DNA of 64,000 nucleotides. Origin: Physcia stellaris. Taxonomy: Eukaryota > Ascomycota > Lecanoromycetes > Caliciales > Physciaceae. The stretch's first letter is position 1. Each line of letters starts with the position of its first letter. Under the pieces are notes generated by a model. The model saw only the letters and a list, made by a program, of their open reading frames with translations. It did not search any database and was not told the DNA's origin. The position numbers and the translations under genes were made by a program. Below, piece after piece: positions 22,050 through 34,282 of this stretch. The stretch covers positions 682,001-746,000 of the forward strand of contig JABSSW010000002.1 in assembly GCA_018902385.1 (NCBI GenBank), read 5' to 3'.

Positions 22050-23386
22050 TCATAGCTTCGATTTCTTGGTTCCTTTAACCCCCGATACGACCTCATCACC
22101 GAGGAGGAAGTCTGGATACTGGAAGCTTGAACTTCCGTTCGTCGATTGCGTCCGCCATGCCCCACCATCAACTGCCAGACGAGTTTGTTAGGCTCTTGAT
22201 CATTTTCACGGCGGTTACGGTCATTCTGATGAGTGCTGGAACTGAAGAGGAAGATCAAGAAGAAGACGACGACGAAGGACTTGTAGCCAAGGTGGAGAAG
22301 AAGACCGTAAAGTAAAGAAAACCGAGCGCAATATCTCCAAGATAAAAAGCGAATGAGATTGGAGTAACCAGACTTACCGACAAGCGTCGTCCCGTTCACG
22401 TATCCCGCCGCCTCACTGAACAGATAAACCGTCGCATCCGCAATTTCCCTTACAGTCCCCCATCTACCAGCCGGGATCTGCTTCTTCCCCGCCGCGGCGT
22501 CTTCCTTCCTCGCGAGCCGCTCCATGCCTTCTGTCCCACCTATGGGACCTGGTGCAATGACGTTAGAGGTTATGCCTCGAGGGCCGAATTCGATGGCGAC
22601 GGAGTTGGAGAGGGCATCAACGCCGGCTTTCGCAACGCCAACATGAGCCTGCATGGGGGTACCGGTGTAGTGAAGCGTGGCGGAGATGAAGATTATGCGG
22701 CCGCCGAGAGGCGAGGGAGATGCTGGGAAAGTTAATACGATGCATTAGGAGATCATATGCAGTTGGTACACTGTCTAGACCAGGGCTCAGGGTTCTTACT
22801 TTCGGTTTTGGTGTTCTGAGCCGACTTGACGAGGCTGGGGATCGTGGCTTTGAGGGTGTTGTATGAGCCTAGGACGTCGATATCCATGACTGATTTGAAG
22901 GCGTTTGGGCTTAATTGGTTTATGGGCGCGAGGAAGTTTCCTGCTGCACCGGCACTGTCGTTCATCAGTTCTAGTCCACTGTTCCCAGCTCCGCAGATGG
23001 TAAGAAGCTGGTTTGATTTACATCACATAATCAATGCCACCTAGTTCCTTTACCGTTCTGTCTACGGCGGCTTGTAGACTTTCTACATTCCTGACATCGA
23101 TACTTCCAATGCCGAGAACTTTGGCGCCTTCGCGAGCTGTAGCGATATCCCTAGCCATGTTCTCGGTCTTCTCGACGTTGCGGCCAACGATGCAGGCGTT
23201 TGCGCCTAAGTGGACCAATGCCCGGACTTGAGCGCTGCATATCGTTCCTCCTCCGCCAGTGCAGAAGACGACTTTGTTATCTTTATGATCCAGGTCAGCG
23301 GGGGCGCTTTTAACAATGCCGGGAATGTTACCGAACACGCCATCCTTCCAGATGTCGCTCACATATTCGCTTTTGGGAAGAGGCAT
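22050..23386 (-). CDS. Peroxisomal 2,4-dienoyl-CoA reductase (SPS19-like short-chain dehydrogenase)
   Basis: Exons 23386-23022, 22954-22800, 22722-22378 and 22171-22050; 328 residues. The Rossmann-fold short-chain dehydrogenase pattern is present: [17 protein letters not shown] (cofactor loop TGxxxGxG-like), [36 protein letters not shown] and, after [32 protein letters not shown], then VNGTTLVVDGGAW. As in the DECR/SPS19 subgroup, the usual YxxxK tyrosine is replaced (VGVAKAG). The last exon ends in SKL, a canonical peroxisomal targeting signal. The enzyme uses NADPH to reduce 2,4-dienoyl-CoA during oxidation of polyunsaturated fatty acids and feeds its product to enoyl-CoA isomerase, for which a gene lies 18 kb away. 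Intron 3 is long (206 nt) but its ends are good. Confidence 0.92.
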
Positions 23387-24201
23387 TTTGCAAATCGAAG
23401 ATATAGAACTGAGAAGCAAGAAGAAGTTTTCACTAAAGTCTTTATAAAAACAAGAAGCTCTAGGATCCAGCCTAGCTAGCTTAGAGCCTTTGAATTGAGG
23501 TAACACCGGTTACACAACTGTATGACTCCTGAGAGGGTGGATTCCAATTAATGTGTCAAATAGATGGCGAGTAGCTGACACTACCTATTATACAAACATG
23601 AATCCGAACTCAGACCCTTGAAATGCGGACGTAGGCCCCACTGAGCATCTATCCCGTGATGTCCAACGTCCGTAAGCGGTCGAATGGTGAGGAGCCGAGG
23701 TTGAAAGTGCTTCACCCAAGAAAGGAGACTAGGGGCGATCCCTGGACAAGGATCCTTAAGTGAACAGTAGTAGTGGAACGAGCGCGCTGAATTGGACTTT
23801 TGACTGCAGAAGGTTGACTCCGAATTGGAATTTTCCATGCGAACTCCATCGTGTTATAGCGATCGACAATCCAGAGGGGTCATTTGACGCCCGGCACGGC
23901 GGCAGGGTTCTTCCCGCCAGCCGAGAGTGTCGGTCCGAAAGGTCAACATGAACGGATATACCGTTGCACGACTTTGGAACGAGGCACTGAAGGCAACTGC
24001 AACCCAGCCAGGCTAGACCTCGACTGGATCCGGGGCCTGTCGTCATGCGCACCAGACAATCGAATGAGGGGTACGGTAAAGGCCAGCTCTCTACTCAAAC
24101 ATACCAAACCTCGTGAATCTTGCATGACTTAATTCCAAAGTGTGCACCTAAAGCTTGGAACAGCAAAAACCTAGGAGCCTCCATCTAAGAAGTGACTAGA
24201 A
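23387..24201. other. Divergent intergenic region
   Basis: About 0.8 kb between the reductase and epimerase-like genes, presumably two promoters. No coding or repeat signal recognised. Confidence 0.5.
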
Positions 24202-25349
24202 ATGGCCCCTAAAATCTTCCTGTAACCTCATCTTCCCGGTTCTAGTATCAAAGCTAAACAGGCGCCACAGCACTGGAGCAACCGGCTACATTGGCGGAGA
24301 CTCCCTCTTCAACCTTGTCGAGTCCCATCCTGAGTATGAAATCACTTGTCTCGTTCGAAACAGTGAAAAAGGTGGTCAGGTCGCTAGCCAATTCGCCAGT
24401 GTCCGCTTAGTATACGGGGATCTAGCTAGCGAGCAGATACTCGAGGAAGAGGCACAGAAGGCAGATGTTGTTCTGCGTCCGTGCAATACAATCTGAATCC
24501 AGACTTGTCGAACTGACACACATAGATCACGCAAGCGCTGACGACGAAGTCGCTCTCAATGCCCTTGTTCGAGGACTTGCTACGCACAGCCCAGACCATC
24601 CAGGATACTTGATACAAACATCTGGAACGGGCATTTTATGTTTTGGTGACCTGGAACGAAAAACGTTTGGTGAAGCTTCCACAAAGGTCTTCGATGATTG
24701 GGATGGAATTGCGGAAGTCACCTCTCTGCCTGATACCGCGCCACACCGGAAGGCAGACAAGATTGTTCTTGCCGCAGCTGCAGACCACGAATCTCGTGTC
24801 CGAACAGCCATCGTATGTCCTCCTTGCATTTATGGAAAAGGACGGGGCCCGGGGAACCAGAGAAGTATCCAGGTGCCTGATCTTGCAAAGTGTACCCTGC
24901 AAGAGAAGAAAGGTTTCAAAGTGGGCGAAGGCTTGACACTTTGGACAAACATCCACGTCCATGATCTCAGCGATTGCTACCTCAAGCTTGTGGAAGCCGC
25001 TGTGTCTGGAGGTGGAAAGGCAACATGGGACAAGGAGGGATACTACTTCACTGAGAACGGTCAGCATGTGTGGGGTCACATGTCGAAGCTGATCGCCGAA
25101 GATGCTAAGAAGAAGGGGTTGATTCCCTCAGACGAGATCACCAGCATCTCTGCTGATGAAGCTGGCCGGCTTAGGCAATATGGCTTCCTATTGTGGGGCG
25201 CTAACTCTAGGTGCATGGCCATCAGGGCAAGGAAACTGCTGGGCTGGTCGCCGACAAAGGTGATCGAGGACGTAGTCTCTGAGGTCGTGGACATGGAAGC
25301 AAGGAGCTTGGGTTTGACCCAGGGCCATGCTGCCAAAGTCACAGGATGA
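24202..25349 (+). CDS. NAD(P)-dependent epimerase/dehydratase-like protein (extended SDR, NmrA/epimerase type)
   Basis: Three exons: 24202-24221, 24271-24476 and 24526-25349. The first exon is only 20 nt, yet the splice rebuilds MAPKIFLTGATGYIGG, the classic nucleotide-binding loop of extended short-chain dehydrogenases, so it is well supported. Further family features: CLVRN, VYGDL, ADVVLHHASAD, LIQTSGTGIL and AIVCPPCIYGKGRGPG (the PPxIYG element typical of this group). 349 residues. Such proteins bind NAD(P) and act as epimerases, reductases or redox sensors. The usual catalytic YxxxK is not obvious, so a catalytic role is uncertain. The start is fixed by the glycine-rich loop. Confidence 0.85.
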
Positions 25350-26139
25350 GCGTTATGCTCAAGGTCCTGTATGCCTACTCTCTGCATCCGCAATGACTTT
25401 ATGACTTCTTATCTCCCTGACACATGATCTGTCCTTGTTCATATCACCCCTGAAGTACGATCTTCAATGCAAAGCGCACCCTTTTCATTCTTAGCCAGCT
25501 GCTCTCCAGACCTAAACCCTGTAGCTAAATCTCGTCTTCTCGTCAAGAACGTCCTGATGATCTTATTCGCGCTCCCTCAACCTAGATCCCTATGAGCTTT
25601 CTTTATCCCAAATGCATCTCGACATGGTCTTTCTTTCGGCTTCTCTTGAACCCATTGACTACTGCTAATATTTTATCATCAGAATCCCCAGAGCTAACGG
25701 TTGCAGGTCAAGGTTGAGAGCTGGAAATGGGTCCAAAGCAGTTTCTGAAACTTGAGTCTTGACGATTGGACTTGGCCAGGGCAGTCTCAGCTGAAGTCCA
25801 GACGTATATGTCTATTTCTCTATATCGGAGGATGGAAAAAAAACCGACATACCTGTTCTTGATGGCTTTCTCGCTTCCAGGGCCTGATACTTGTTACAGA
25901 ATAAAACACCGGCGCAGACATGTTCACTACTTCACAAATCACTGGAGTCCAGCAGCTTCATGATAACACTCGGAGATGCCAAGCCACCACTAGTGAAGAA
26001 TTCGACTTTGCTCTTTGATCTCACCGGTCTTCACCTACCAACTCTCACTCTTTGACCAGTATAAAACGTCTTGGAAAGGTGTAGACCAGTGTTCGTATCG
26101 ATAGTAAGATTATCCATTATCCTTCAAGGGAGTATAAAG
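25350..26139. other. Intergenic stretch
   Basis: 3' flank of the epimerase-like gene and promoter of the CCCH gene. No gene or repeat recognised. Confidence 0.5.
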
Positions 26140-28230
26140 ATGGAAGGACAGAAAGGCAACAGTGAAAACACAACACCTTCAAAGGACGCCTTCCAGAAGG
26201 CCACCCCGGAGATAACACCCCCAGTCAAGTCGACTCCTACGCAGACTGCGGTATCGTTGTCAACCGCTGGCTCTGGCTCCGGCTCCAAAGTTCGATCACC
26301 GGCTGTTGTTCAAGCCGCGGGGACTAAAGGCGTCTCACCATTCTTCACAAGTCCAGATTCAGAATCGAAATCCAAGAAATCCGTCAAGCATCTCGAGTGT
26401 GCCTATTTTTTCGGCTCAGAGGGATGCAAGTGGACTGCAGAGGCCTGTCTCTACGCCCATTACAGAACAGGCATTCGAGCAAGCACACCGGTCACGATTG
26501 AACCCGGGAGTAAGTGCAGCTCAATTCCCTGTTTGGATTGTGTTATCATCATCCACATGAAAAGTGTGTGGAATTGGAAGTTTTCTGGAAGAGATCCCCA
26601 CAATTACGCTGGAGGTAGACTTGGTTTGGCTATGGCGCTGACAATCCCTTCTGTCATCACAGGACCCCCAGTTGCAGGAAAGAACGCAACCAACCCACAC
26701 CCCCAATACCACAACTGGCGAAACTCCTCAAACGAAGGAGGAGTTGAATACGCAACTAGACCAGCCAGCCCAAGTCCCCAAATTACTACTCGTCCGGAAG
26801 TACCGTTTCCACTGCGTCAGCAGATCGACAGGATCCGTACCAAGGCTGCCCATTCTCAGAATTTCTACCATCCACCTCGCCCCCAGAACCAGTCTTCTCA
26901 AATAGGACCTATCCCTCCTGCTACGCCAACAATGGGTCATGCCAGCCACAACGTCAATGCGCAGCCCTTGTCCAGCCCATACCACAAAGTCGAAGAGGCT
27001 ACTCAGCCAGGTGAGTGACGTATTCAGGGCTACAACAAGTAATTTCCGAGATCGAGAGTTTGGTAGTTTTGCGCTCAAAACTTGTATTTTTCCAATGTTC
27101 CGTTTTGGAGATGCTTTACAACGGCATTCAATGTCGCGGACGCAGGGTTTGCGGCACTGACCCATGATTTACAGGTCCCTCTATGACTTCTCCAGCGGGC
27201 TCCCCCGGAATGGCTATGCCAATCAATCCAGCAAATACTCCAATCAATGCTGCGGCCAGCCACCCTGGGCCCCTTATGGTCAACACCCCTATGAACATTG
27301 TAGATCCATACTATCGCGCCCACCCTCAGCCTTTTGTCCAACATGGGGCCTACTACCTTTCCCCGCCGCCTGCTGGGCCTGGTCAACAGGAGTATGAAGC
27401 GGCTCTGCAGCATTAGTAAGTTTCCTTCACTTCAGCACCAGCGCTCTCCTACAATAGCATCCACGAAGCTAACCTCCTCCTAGCCGCCGCGAGCTCGAAG
27501 CTACCCAACAGGAACTCGCCACCCGCACGGCCGAGAACACGACCCTGCGCAACGAGCTCACGAAGACGCAAGCCGAGCTCCAGGCCGCCACCAACGTCAC
27601 CACCAAGCTTCGTATGGTCTGTGATGCCGCCATCGACACTATATTGACTCTGGAGTACCATTCCGATACCGCAGTCCTCAGGTTCCGCCTGATGTGCAGC
27701 ACTGAGGCCAAGAAAACTTGGACGGTTACGAACGAGCTCAACCAGATGGTGTTCAACCCCAGACTAGGCGACGTCAGGCCCGAAGTCAGGAGACCCCGTG
27801 ACATGCTCATCGAAGTCGTCAAAGCGCATTTGGATGGCCTGGATTACGGCTATGAATATTGTGGTGAGTGGTTTTCCTTGTGCCGTGTGCTTTTGATCCA
27901 TTTGGCTCTCCCTTTGTTTCCTGCTGTTTGGTTGCATTTTCTACCTACTATACAACAGCGCGAGGAAGGCTCCAAACCGAAAAGCTGACTTGAATGTCAT
28001 CGAAAATAGGGCAAAGCAGCCGTCTGCGCGCCTGGTTCCGGGAGCAGGTTGAGCTGGCTGGGGATGAAGAGGCGTTGCGCCATCTCGACAAGGGGGTGTG
28101 TAAGTCGAACTATAAGTGGATCACGCGTAAGTTTTGTGTTCCCCCCTTGCCTTGCCTTGTCTTCAGTACTCGATGATCGATGCGTGCAGTTTTTACTAAG
28201 ATTCATCATAGAGGTAATATTCTAGGATAG
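26140..28230 (+). CDS. CCCH zinc-finger protein
   Basis: Six exons by consensus: 26140-26509, 26663-27010, 27175-27415, 27484-27863, 28010-28126 and 28190-28230 (the last acceptor is uncertain); about 498 residues. One CCCH finger lies near residues 87-107 (CAYFFGSEGC, then CLYAH; spacing C-x8-C-x6-C-x3-H), a fold that usually binds RNA. A Pro/Ser/Asn-rich middle follows, then a coiled coil (RRELEATQQELATRTAENTT, TKTQAELQAATN). A C-terminal region has DAAIDTILTLEYHS and LRAWFREQVELAGDEEALRH. Filamentous ascomycetes have such single-CCCH proteins with unknown targets. The first intron is a multiple of three and has no stop, so its retention would insert 51 residues in frame. Confidence 0.8.
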
Positions 28231-28850
28231 AAGGCATTTTCCTTCGTGGGTGGCGTTGGTGTTGCGGAGTGGGTTATGATATGCTGCTGTTGTTATTGTT
28301 GTTGTTGTTCTTGTTGACCACCTTTGGGGAGTGTATCTGGAAAAAAGGGGCTAGATGGAAGAAGGGAGGGAGGGGTCACTAAATGTAAAATAGAGATGAC
28401 TACTCTTCTGTTCCTTTTTCTTTCTCTCTTTTTCCAATTTCTTCTTCATGTACCATAGCATCAAACCCACCTTCTATTTCTTTCCCTCACCTCATCCTTT
28501 TCGCCATTTTGGCTTTGTGGGTGACGGACCTGCAAAGGCGAGGCGGATATCGACAACCTAACGCGATTGCGGGGAGTATTTATTTCCCTTTCTCTCTTCT
28601 TCTTCCATAAAGTATATACCTCAGCATCAACCCACCTTCTGTTTCTTTCCCTCCCCTCACCTCATCCGTTCGGCTAATCGGCTTTAAACCGGCAATAGCG
28701 ATACGAATAAAAAGATCTTTGATTGATTGGTAGAGAGTAGAGTAAAGGACTGTTCTGAGCTATTTATACTTCTTCCAGGAAGAAAGAATGGATATGTGGG
28801 GACGTAGATGCGCGGATGTCGGGGGTTTGGTTCATTGGCTTGATGCCTCC

Positions 28851-28925
28851 CTATCTACCTACCTCCCTAGGCACCTACCTCCATAGCCCCTCTACCTACC
28901 TACCTACCTGCCTACCTACCTTCCT
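28851..28925. repeat. CTAC/CCTA microsatellite
   Basis: An imperfect tetranucleotide array of ACCT/CTAC units runs over about 75 bp, interrupted by short spacers. Confidence 0.75.
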
Positions 28926-29225
28926 ATCCCATCCCACCCATCTACATCTATCCAAAAACCCGCTCCACCGCACCAGCGCCTTTATCAAGCCAAAGGTCTC
29001 CCTCTTCCCTTTCGCCTTCACATCCCCCCCTCCTCCCCATCACCTACCCTCTCATCGTCCTCCTCCCGATGCCAATAAATCCCCACCTAGCTCCACTCCA
29101 TCGTAACGCTCTATCCTCGCAGTCTATCTGATCCGGAAGCAAGCTGGTGATCCGGGTACGGGAATAGAAATGGAGGGTGGTGATTACAATCGGTGCTGAT
29201 CTCTGAAGGGAACGATGGGTGGGGG

Positions 29226-29289
29226 GGAGGGCCTAGGAGGTAGGGTGGGTGCGATGGGGAGGGCCTAGGAGGTAGGGCGGGTGCGATGG
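29226..29289. repeat. 32-bp tandem duplication
   Basis: Two adjacent copies of a 32-bp unit starting GGAGGGCCTAGGAGG differ at a single position (T/C in GGTGGG versus GGCGGG). Confidence 0.8.
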
Positions 29290-29377
29290 TGGGAATATTG
29301 CTGGTCATTAGATGTGCTGAACACGGGGGTTTGCTACGGGGTTTGCTGTGGGGGAGAAGATTAGAGGTGAGTGGGTA

Positions 29378-29450
29378 GGGAGGAAGGGGAGGGAGGGAGG
29401 AGGAGGAGGGGAGGGGAGGGAGGGGAGGGGAGGGAGGGGAGGGGAGGGAT
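29378..29450 (+). repeat. GGGA/GGGGA G-rich array, G-quadruplex-prone
   Basis: A run of more than ten G3-G4 tracts separated mostly by single A bases, similar in type to the array at 21266. Confidence 0.75.
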
Positions 29451-29784
29451 GGGACATGCGAGTCTATTGACGTGGTGGGGAGAGGGAGATGCTATATCGC
29501 TAAGGTAGATAGGAGGTTTGTGTCGCCGAACCTCTTAATAGGCGGCTCCAGAAAAACACATTGAGGAGCTCGACTCATGATGCCCTCAACTAGTCCGTGA
29601 GCAGGGAAACCAGTAATACAAGGTCAAAAAGCAATTCTTCAAACAATACCATCCTAGGTAGGCTGACGCTATATACCTCAAAATATGTCAATATGTCCAT
29701 CCAAAGACTCCTAGCCAGAACGCCCCTATTTCCCACTACTTACCCTCCCCCTTGCCCTTACCCATTTCCATTACCCATTACCCA

Positions 29785-31832
29785 TCAAGCTCTCTTCACG
29801 AGTTTCCCCACACCTACTATCCCCGCCGCGATCAAATTGACGCCAACGCCAAGGACCCACACAAACACCTGAAAGCCCCAATACAAAGTCCTCAGCACCG
29901 CCCTCGTAGCCGCTGGCAAATTCTCGTCGTCCGCGTTCACGAGCGGCTGGAAGCTCCAGTCGTGCTCTCCTTCTCTTTGCATTTCTGTCCGTTGGTGCTT
30001 CGTCTGCATTACCATCTCCGTGTCCGTGATTGTGCTATCTCCTGTGCGTGGCCCTGCTTCGAGATCTACGTCTTGGTTATGGTTTTGGGAGTTGTTGCGC
30101 TGCGAGGATGAGAAGATGCTTTTGGACCAAGTGGAGAGGGTGCGTTTTCTTGAACGTGCGGGGCGGGAAGCGAGCGTGAGGAGTGTTGGTGGTGGTGGGA
30201 ACGATGGTGGTGCGATCTTGTGATCTTGTGCTATTGTACCTGCTGGGGAGGCGGAGGATCGGTGGAGGTGTAGAAGTAGGGTGAGGAGAGCTGTGACGAG
30301 GGTGTCGAGCGTATAAAGCGACGGCAACGCAGTGATGGGTCCGGAGTGGATGGTCAGTGTCTTTGTAGGAAGATCCAGCATCAGGAGTGGAGTTGCGCCA
30401 TTCGTCTCTGGCGCTGCTATTGTGATTCTTTCCGGACTTAGGGCGGTGGGTGTGATCTCGATCGGGAAGGTAGTGGATGCATTGTCAAGCAAAGTGGGGT
30501 GAATGAGGAAGTATTTCCCTGAATCACTGTCCCAGACTAAATTTGAGGCTTCGTTCTGCTGAGCCCGAGAGATGGCTTCTGCTTGGAGCTCGGAGCTAGC
30601 TTGGCGGTCTAGGTGGTGGTTGACGGCTATTGAAGAAGATTGATCGACTGCCATTAGCTCGGCGAGCTTTGGAAATATGGTTGCGAGGAGGGGAGAGGTT
30701 GCGGTGGGGGTTGAGAGCGTGGTCTCGCAAATGGGGATTGTGGGTGTGGGATGGCGAGGGTGTGTCCTGTAAAATTGTGAAGGTCAATATATGCATGATG
30801 ATTGGGGTCGAGCTAATTCCGCTATTGTTTTTGAGGAATGAGTGATTGCAAACAACGTACCTCGAAATATTGACCGTAGTGGAAGAAGCAGAAAGAGCGT
30901 AGAGCTTCTGCAACGGTGATGAAAAGGATATGGTTTCGGCCAATTGATTGAGAGAATCACTATGGACTTGTCAATACTAGACTGGAATTCCAGACTCGCA
31001 AACATGCGCACCATCCCAATTCAACCTTGAAGTCTTGCTCTATGCCATCTTGGCTTTGTCCATTAGCGATATTCCATAATTGGAGTAGCTGCTCTGATGT
31101 AGAAAATGTCGACACTGCGGGCCCGTTTGATGACTGCTGAAGGATAGGAACAGCGCCAGACGATTTTGGAATTACTAGAGCAGGTGCGGACGGTCTTGAG
31201 CTTTGGCGATTTTGCTCGGAATATACACTAGGACTATACAGCTGCCCTATTGCATCTGTGCCTATCTTTGAACTAGGATAGTAGCGTTGCCGATTCAGCG
31301 GAATAGAAGGGTCGTATCGAGGGAACATTGATCGCATGACCGGTGAGTGTGTGGCCGTCCTTGTTGACGCATTACTGCCTTTGCGGACTATTGTTGGTGA
31401 GCTGGGGTGGGATCGCGGCGATCCTTCTTGTCGTAATGGTGAAGGAGGCTGACTCCGAGGCGATCGGCACACTGGCGAGCCAGGTTTTGCATTAGACTGT
31501 ACCTGCGTCGCTGGCGGGGATGGCGTTCGCGGTCGAGTAATGGTCACGGGACTTTGTTTATCTTGTCCGTTTGATGGGGCTGACAGGACGATCGGGGGTG
31601 GATTCTGCTGCTGAGATGACAGCCTAGGTGATTTGTCTTTTTCCAAAGTCTCAATCGTAGGACCAGGCGTTTCTTGAATGGCTATGACGATTCCATGGGC
31701 AGTATTTGACATCTTGATCATTTCGAAGTCCGGTTCTCTGGTCGCACGTTGGCCATAACGGAGGTTACTCTTCTGGCTGGACTTATTCTTCAATGAGGGG
31801 TTAGGAAATAAAGAGAGGGTTGCTGCAGCCAT
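29785..31832 (-). CDS. Unrecognised Pro/Ser-rich protein with a C-terminal membrane segment
   Basis: Exons 31832-31012, 30959-30861 and 30766-29785; 633 residues. The first ~240 residues are Ser/Pro-rich with repeated SPP, PPSPL and SPRS motifs and are probably disordered. A conserved-looking middle follows (EQLLQLWNIANG, SLNQLAETISFSSPLQKLYA, then LATIFPKLAELMAVDQ). The C-terminus ends in a hydrophobic helix (YWGFQVFVWVLGVGVNLIAAG) and a short basic tail, so a tail-anchored membrane location is possible. The middle intron was placed so that frames match on both sides; one alternative donor/acceptor pair is possible there. Similar fungal proteins are sometimes labelled acetylserotonin methyltransferase-like, but no methyltransferase motif is visible. 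Function unknown. Confidence 0.7.
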
Positions 31833-33068
31833 TGCGGTAGCAGAGCTTCTAAGAAAGGGGGACGATTACGATGATACGAATGGGTAATTAGGAGCCAATA
31901 CCAGCATCTGTACTCTCGCGATGTATAAATGACCGCACTGCTGGCACGGTGCAACGAAAGACAGAGGACAAGAAGGAGAAGGAGAGAGTAGAGCTGCACA
32001 AGGATGACTGCCATCTTGCTGTCCAAATAGATCCAGCTCGAAGGGAGATGACCCCACCATAATCCTCAATCCTGCTTAAGCGAGTCCCGGGCGGTAAAAC
32101 AGTCAACATTATTTCAAGCTTCCCCAATGCCTATAAATGGTCGCCACCAATGGCGAATCGAGAGTGGAAAGAAGATGCTTGTGTGTGGATGAGGCAGATG
32201 TGGGTGCTTACTGTATGCAGGAACGGCGCTTAACCTTGCTGACGAATGTCCTACTAGACGCCCATTGGCTGGGTACACTCTTGGCGGCATAAGCTGAGCG
32301 GTTCACAATTCCTCATGAACCATTTCATACCCTACCTCAAGAAGAAATAATTCTTGAGGACAGAACATGCCAATCCCCAAGACCCCTACATGGTGCTCGA
32401 TATCAAAAAGAGATCTTATGACTAGGAAGGAGCGAGCAACGGAGCGATCCATTGATGGTGAACGAAGTCCACAGTGGATACCCAGAGTCGGGTAACCACC
32501 AGCACAATTCTGCCGATGCTTGCGCGAGAAATCTACATATCGATGCTTTTGCGAGTACAGCTTACTTTCATCCATTCGTCGGAACTGTTCGGTGAGATTT
32601 TCGGGAAAGTCTGGTGCAAGATGGTGGTTTCCAAGCTTTGAGCGCCAAAGAGCGCACCTGGTTATCAAACCGTATGCTAGAGTACGACGACAAACAATCA
32701 GTTGATCTTGCCTGATATAGTGGATTCGAAGAATATTCCCGACTGCCCTAGGCTAATATTGAAATGAAGGGCTTAAATTGAGCCGAACCGATGAGAATCC
32801 AGGCAGAAACGTTTACACAATGGGGCGCCCCAAAAACGATGATCGAAATATTGCACACTCCCTTTTCTCATAAGGCGGAATTTGGGTATACATTTCGACA
32901 TGGAATTTCTTCACCGAAGCCGAAGCAGTATCACCATTTAAGCAAGAAAAACCCATATGTCGGCTTCATCAAAAGCTTACAAGGTCAATTGCTTTAGAAG
33001 CAAATTATTTGTACATCGCAAGTGGCCCATTAACCATGATCCCCCATCCTAGGGCCCACTATACCAGA
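31833..33068. other. Intergenic stretch
   Basis: About 1.2 kb with the promoter of the upstream minus-strand gene. A 121-codon minus frame (32668-32303) has no family motif and is not called. No repeat seen. Confidence 0.5.
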
Positions 33069-33439
33069 TCATGTCGAAGAAGTCCCATCATCGGCGGGCA
33101 AACCCTCCTCATCACCTGGCTCGGCGTATCCGCCGCTTGGCTTCGCACCTCGAGTCCGTCCACTGATCACGTTGCTCTGGTCGATGGCTTCCTGATCATC
33201 TTGCTCTGCAAACATGTCAGCGATGTTTCCTGGTCCGAATAAGATGATTACATACGAAGGGTGGCATCAGAATCCGCGGTAGCAGAATTGATGGGGTCAT
33301 CAATCGGTGCGTCGTCTTTCTGAACGGGGATCTGGCTCTGGCCGGTGCGGCTAACATAGTCGTTGTCGGTACTCTGGAGAGTGGCTCCCTCAGAGCCAGG
33401 GTCTGCGGACTGAGTGTATTCGTTGTTTGCAGAAGACAT
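33069..33439 (-). CDS. Small acidic protein, CHZ (histone-chaperone)-like
   Basis: Two exons, 33439-33256 and 33205-33069 (50-nt intron, GTATGT...TGCAG); 106 residues. The protein is acidic and Gln/Asp-rich, with conserved-looking blocks SRTGQSQIPVQKDDAP, AIDQSNVISGRTRGAKPSGG and EPGDEEGLP. The IDxSNIIxxRTRG block resembles the Chz1 core, which binds H2A.Z-H2B dimers for nuclear import and exchange. The protein is short and ends with a Pro/Gly/acidic tail common to a widespread fungal family. The CHZ assignment is moderate; the gene model itself is well supported by frame continuity across the splice. Confidence 0.75.
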
Positions 33440-34282
33440 GGCGGGGATAGTGTGAGGCTAGTGGTGGATCGAAGGATGAATTTATGGATTTCTTCAAGCA
33501 AAGAATGTTTTGAGTTGGGGGATGATGTGGGAAGAGAAGTTGTGGACTGGATGGGTCATGCGTGGGATTTATGTACAGATCCTACCTACTGTCAATTAAA
33601 GCGTTATCTCATGCTTGAACCCTCCTCTGACGACAGCCTTCCACGCCGGTGAAGTCATGACGACATCATCACGCCCCTGGTCTGATGTTGCGGAAGGTTT
33701 CTTGCCTTAAACCTTCAGTCTAAGCCCACAGGAGGTGAGCTGGGGACGCCATATGCCATTTCCCTGAATTACCCGTGTTTGTCGCTTGGAACATCAGCAT
33801 CACCATATGCACAATCCCGTTAGACATTTCGGCTTGTCCCTGACGATGTGACTTTGGCGTGCGCCAGCAGGGATTGATCAGTCATGAAGATCCGATATCA
33901 TTGACGCTAGGACCCCGTACCGATAAGCGAGGCAGTTAGGGATGTCGATCTCGATCACCTCGACGTCAGTGTTTTTGCCTTTCCGCCTATTTGAAGACGC
34001 CTTTTGCTAAGGCAATCGCGCGCTCTGGGTACGAGCCCCTATGGCATTGCTCTTAGGGGTCCATTGACCATCCAGACATTGTTGCAGGTGATGCTCCCAA
34101 AACCGGTATGAGCTCGGTTCGACCTCCGCTGTCGAGCCGCATCCAAATATTAGGTATCAGCAGAAGTCAGTCTTTGCACGTTGCATTGCCCACTCCATCC
34201 CATTATGCTGTCATTCGGGCATCGTCAAGGCCGATGAAGGAGCAATCTTCTCAAATACGACAATCTCGTTATCTTTCCATGG
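33440..34282. other. Intergenic stretch
   Basis: Promoter of the CHZ-like gene and the 3' flank of the next minus-strand gene. No supportable gene. Confidence 0.5.

Larger units (their letters stand above)
28231..29784. other. Repeat-rich intergenic region
   Basis: Contains a CCTA/CTAC microsatellite (28851-28925), a 32-bp tandem repeat (29226-29289) and a G-rich array (29378-29450). The remaining DNA is pyrimidine-rich with no gene-like frame. Confidence 0.6.

Noticed and set aside
28816-29106. 96-codon frame rich in Pro/Thr/Tyr
   Set aside because: It is a translation of the CTAC microsatellite.
32303-32668. 121-codon minus-strand frame
   Set aside because: No motif, no clear start context or neighbours in an exon chain; probably chance.
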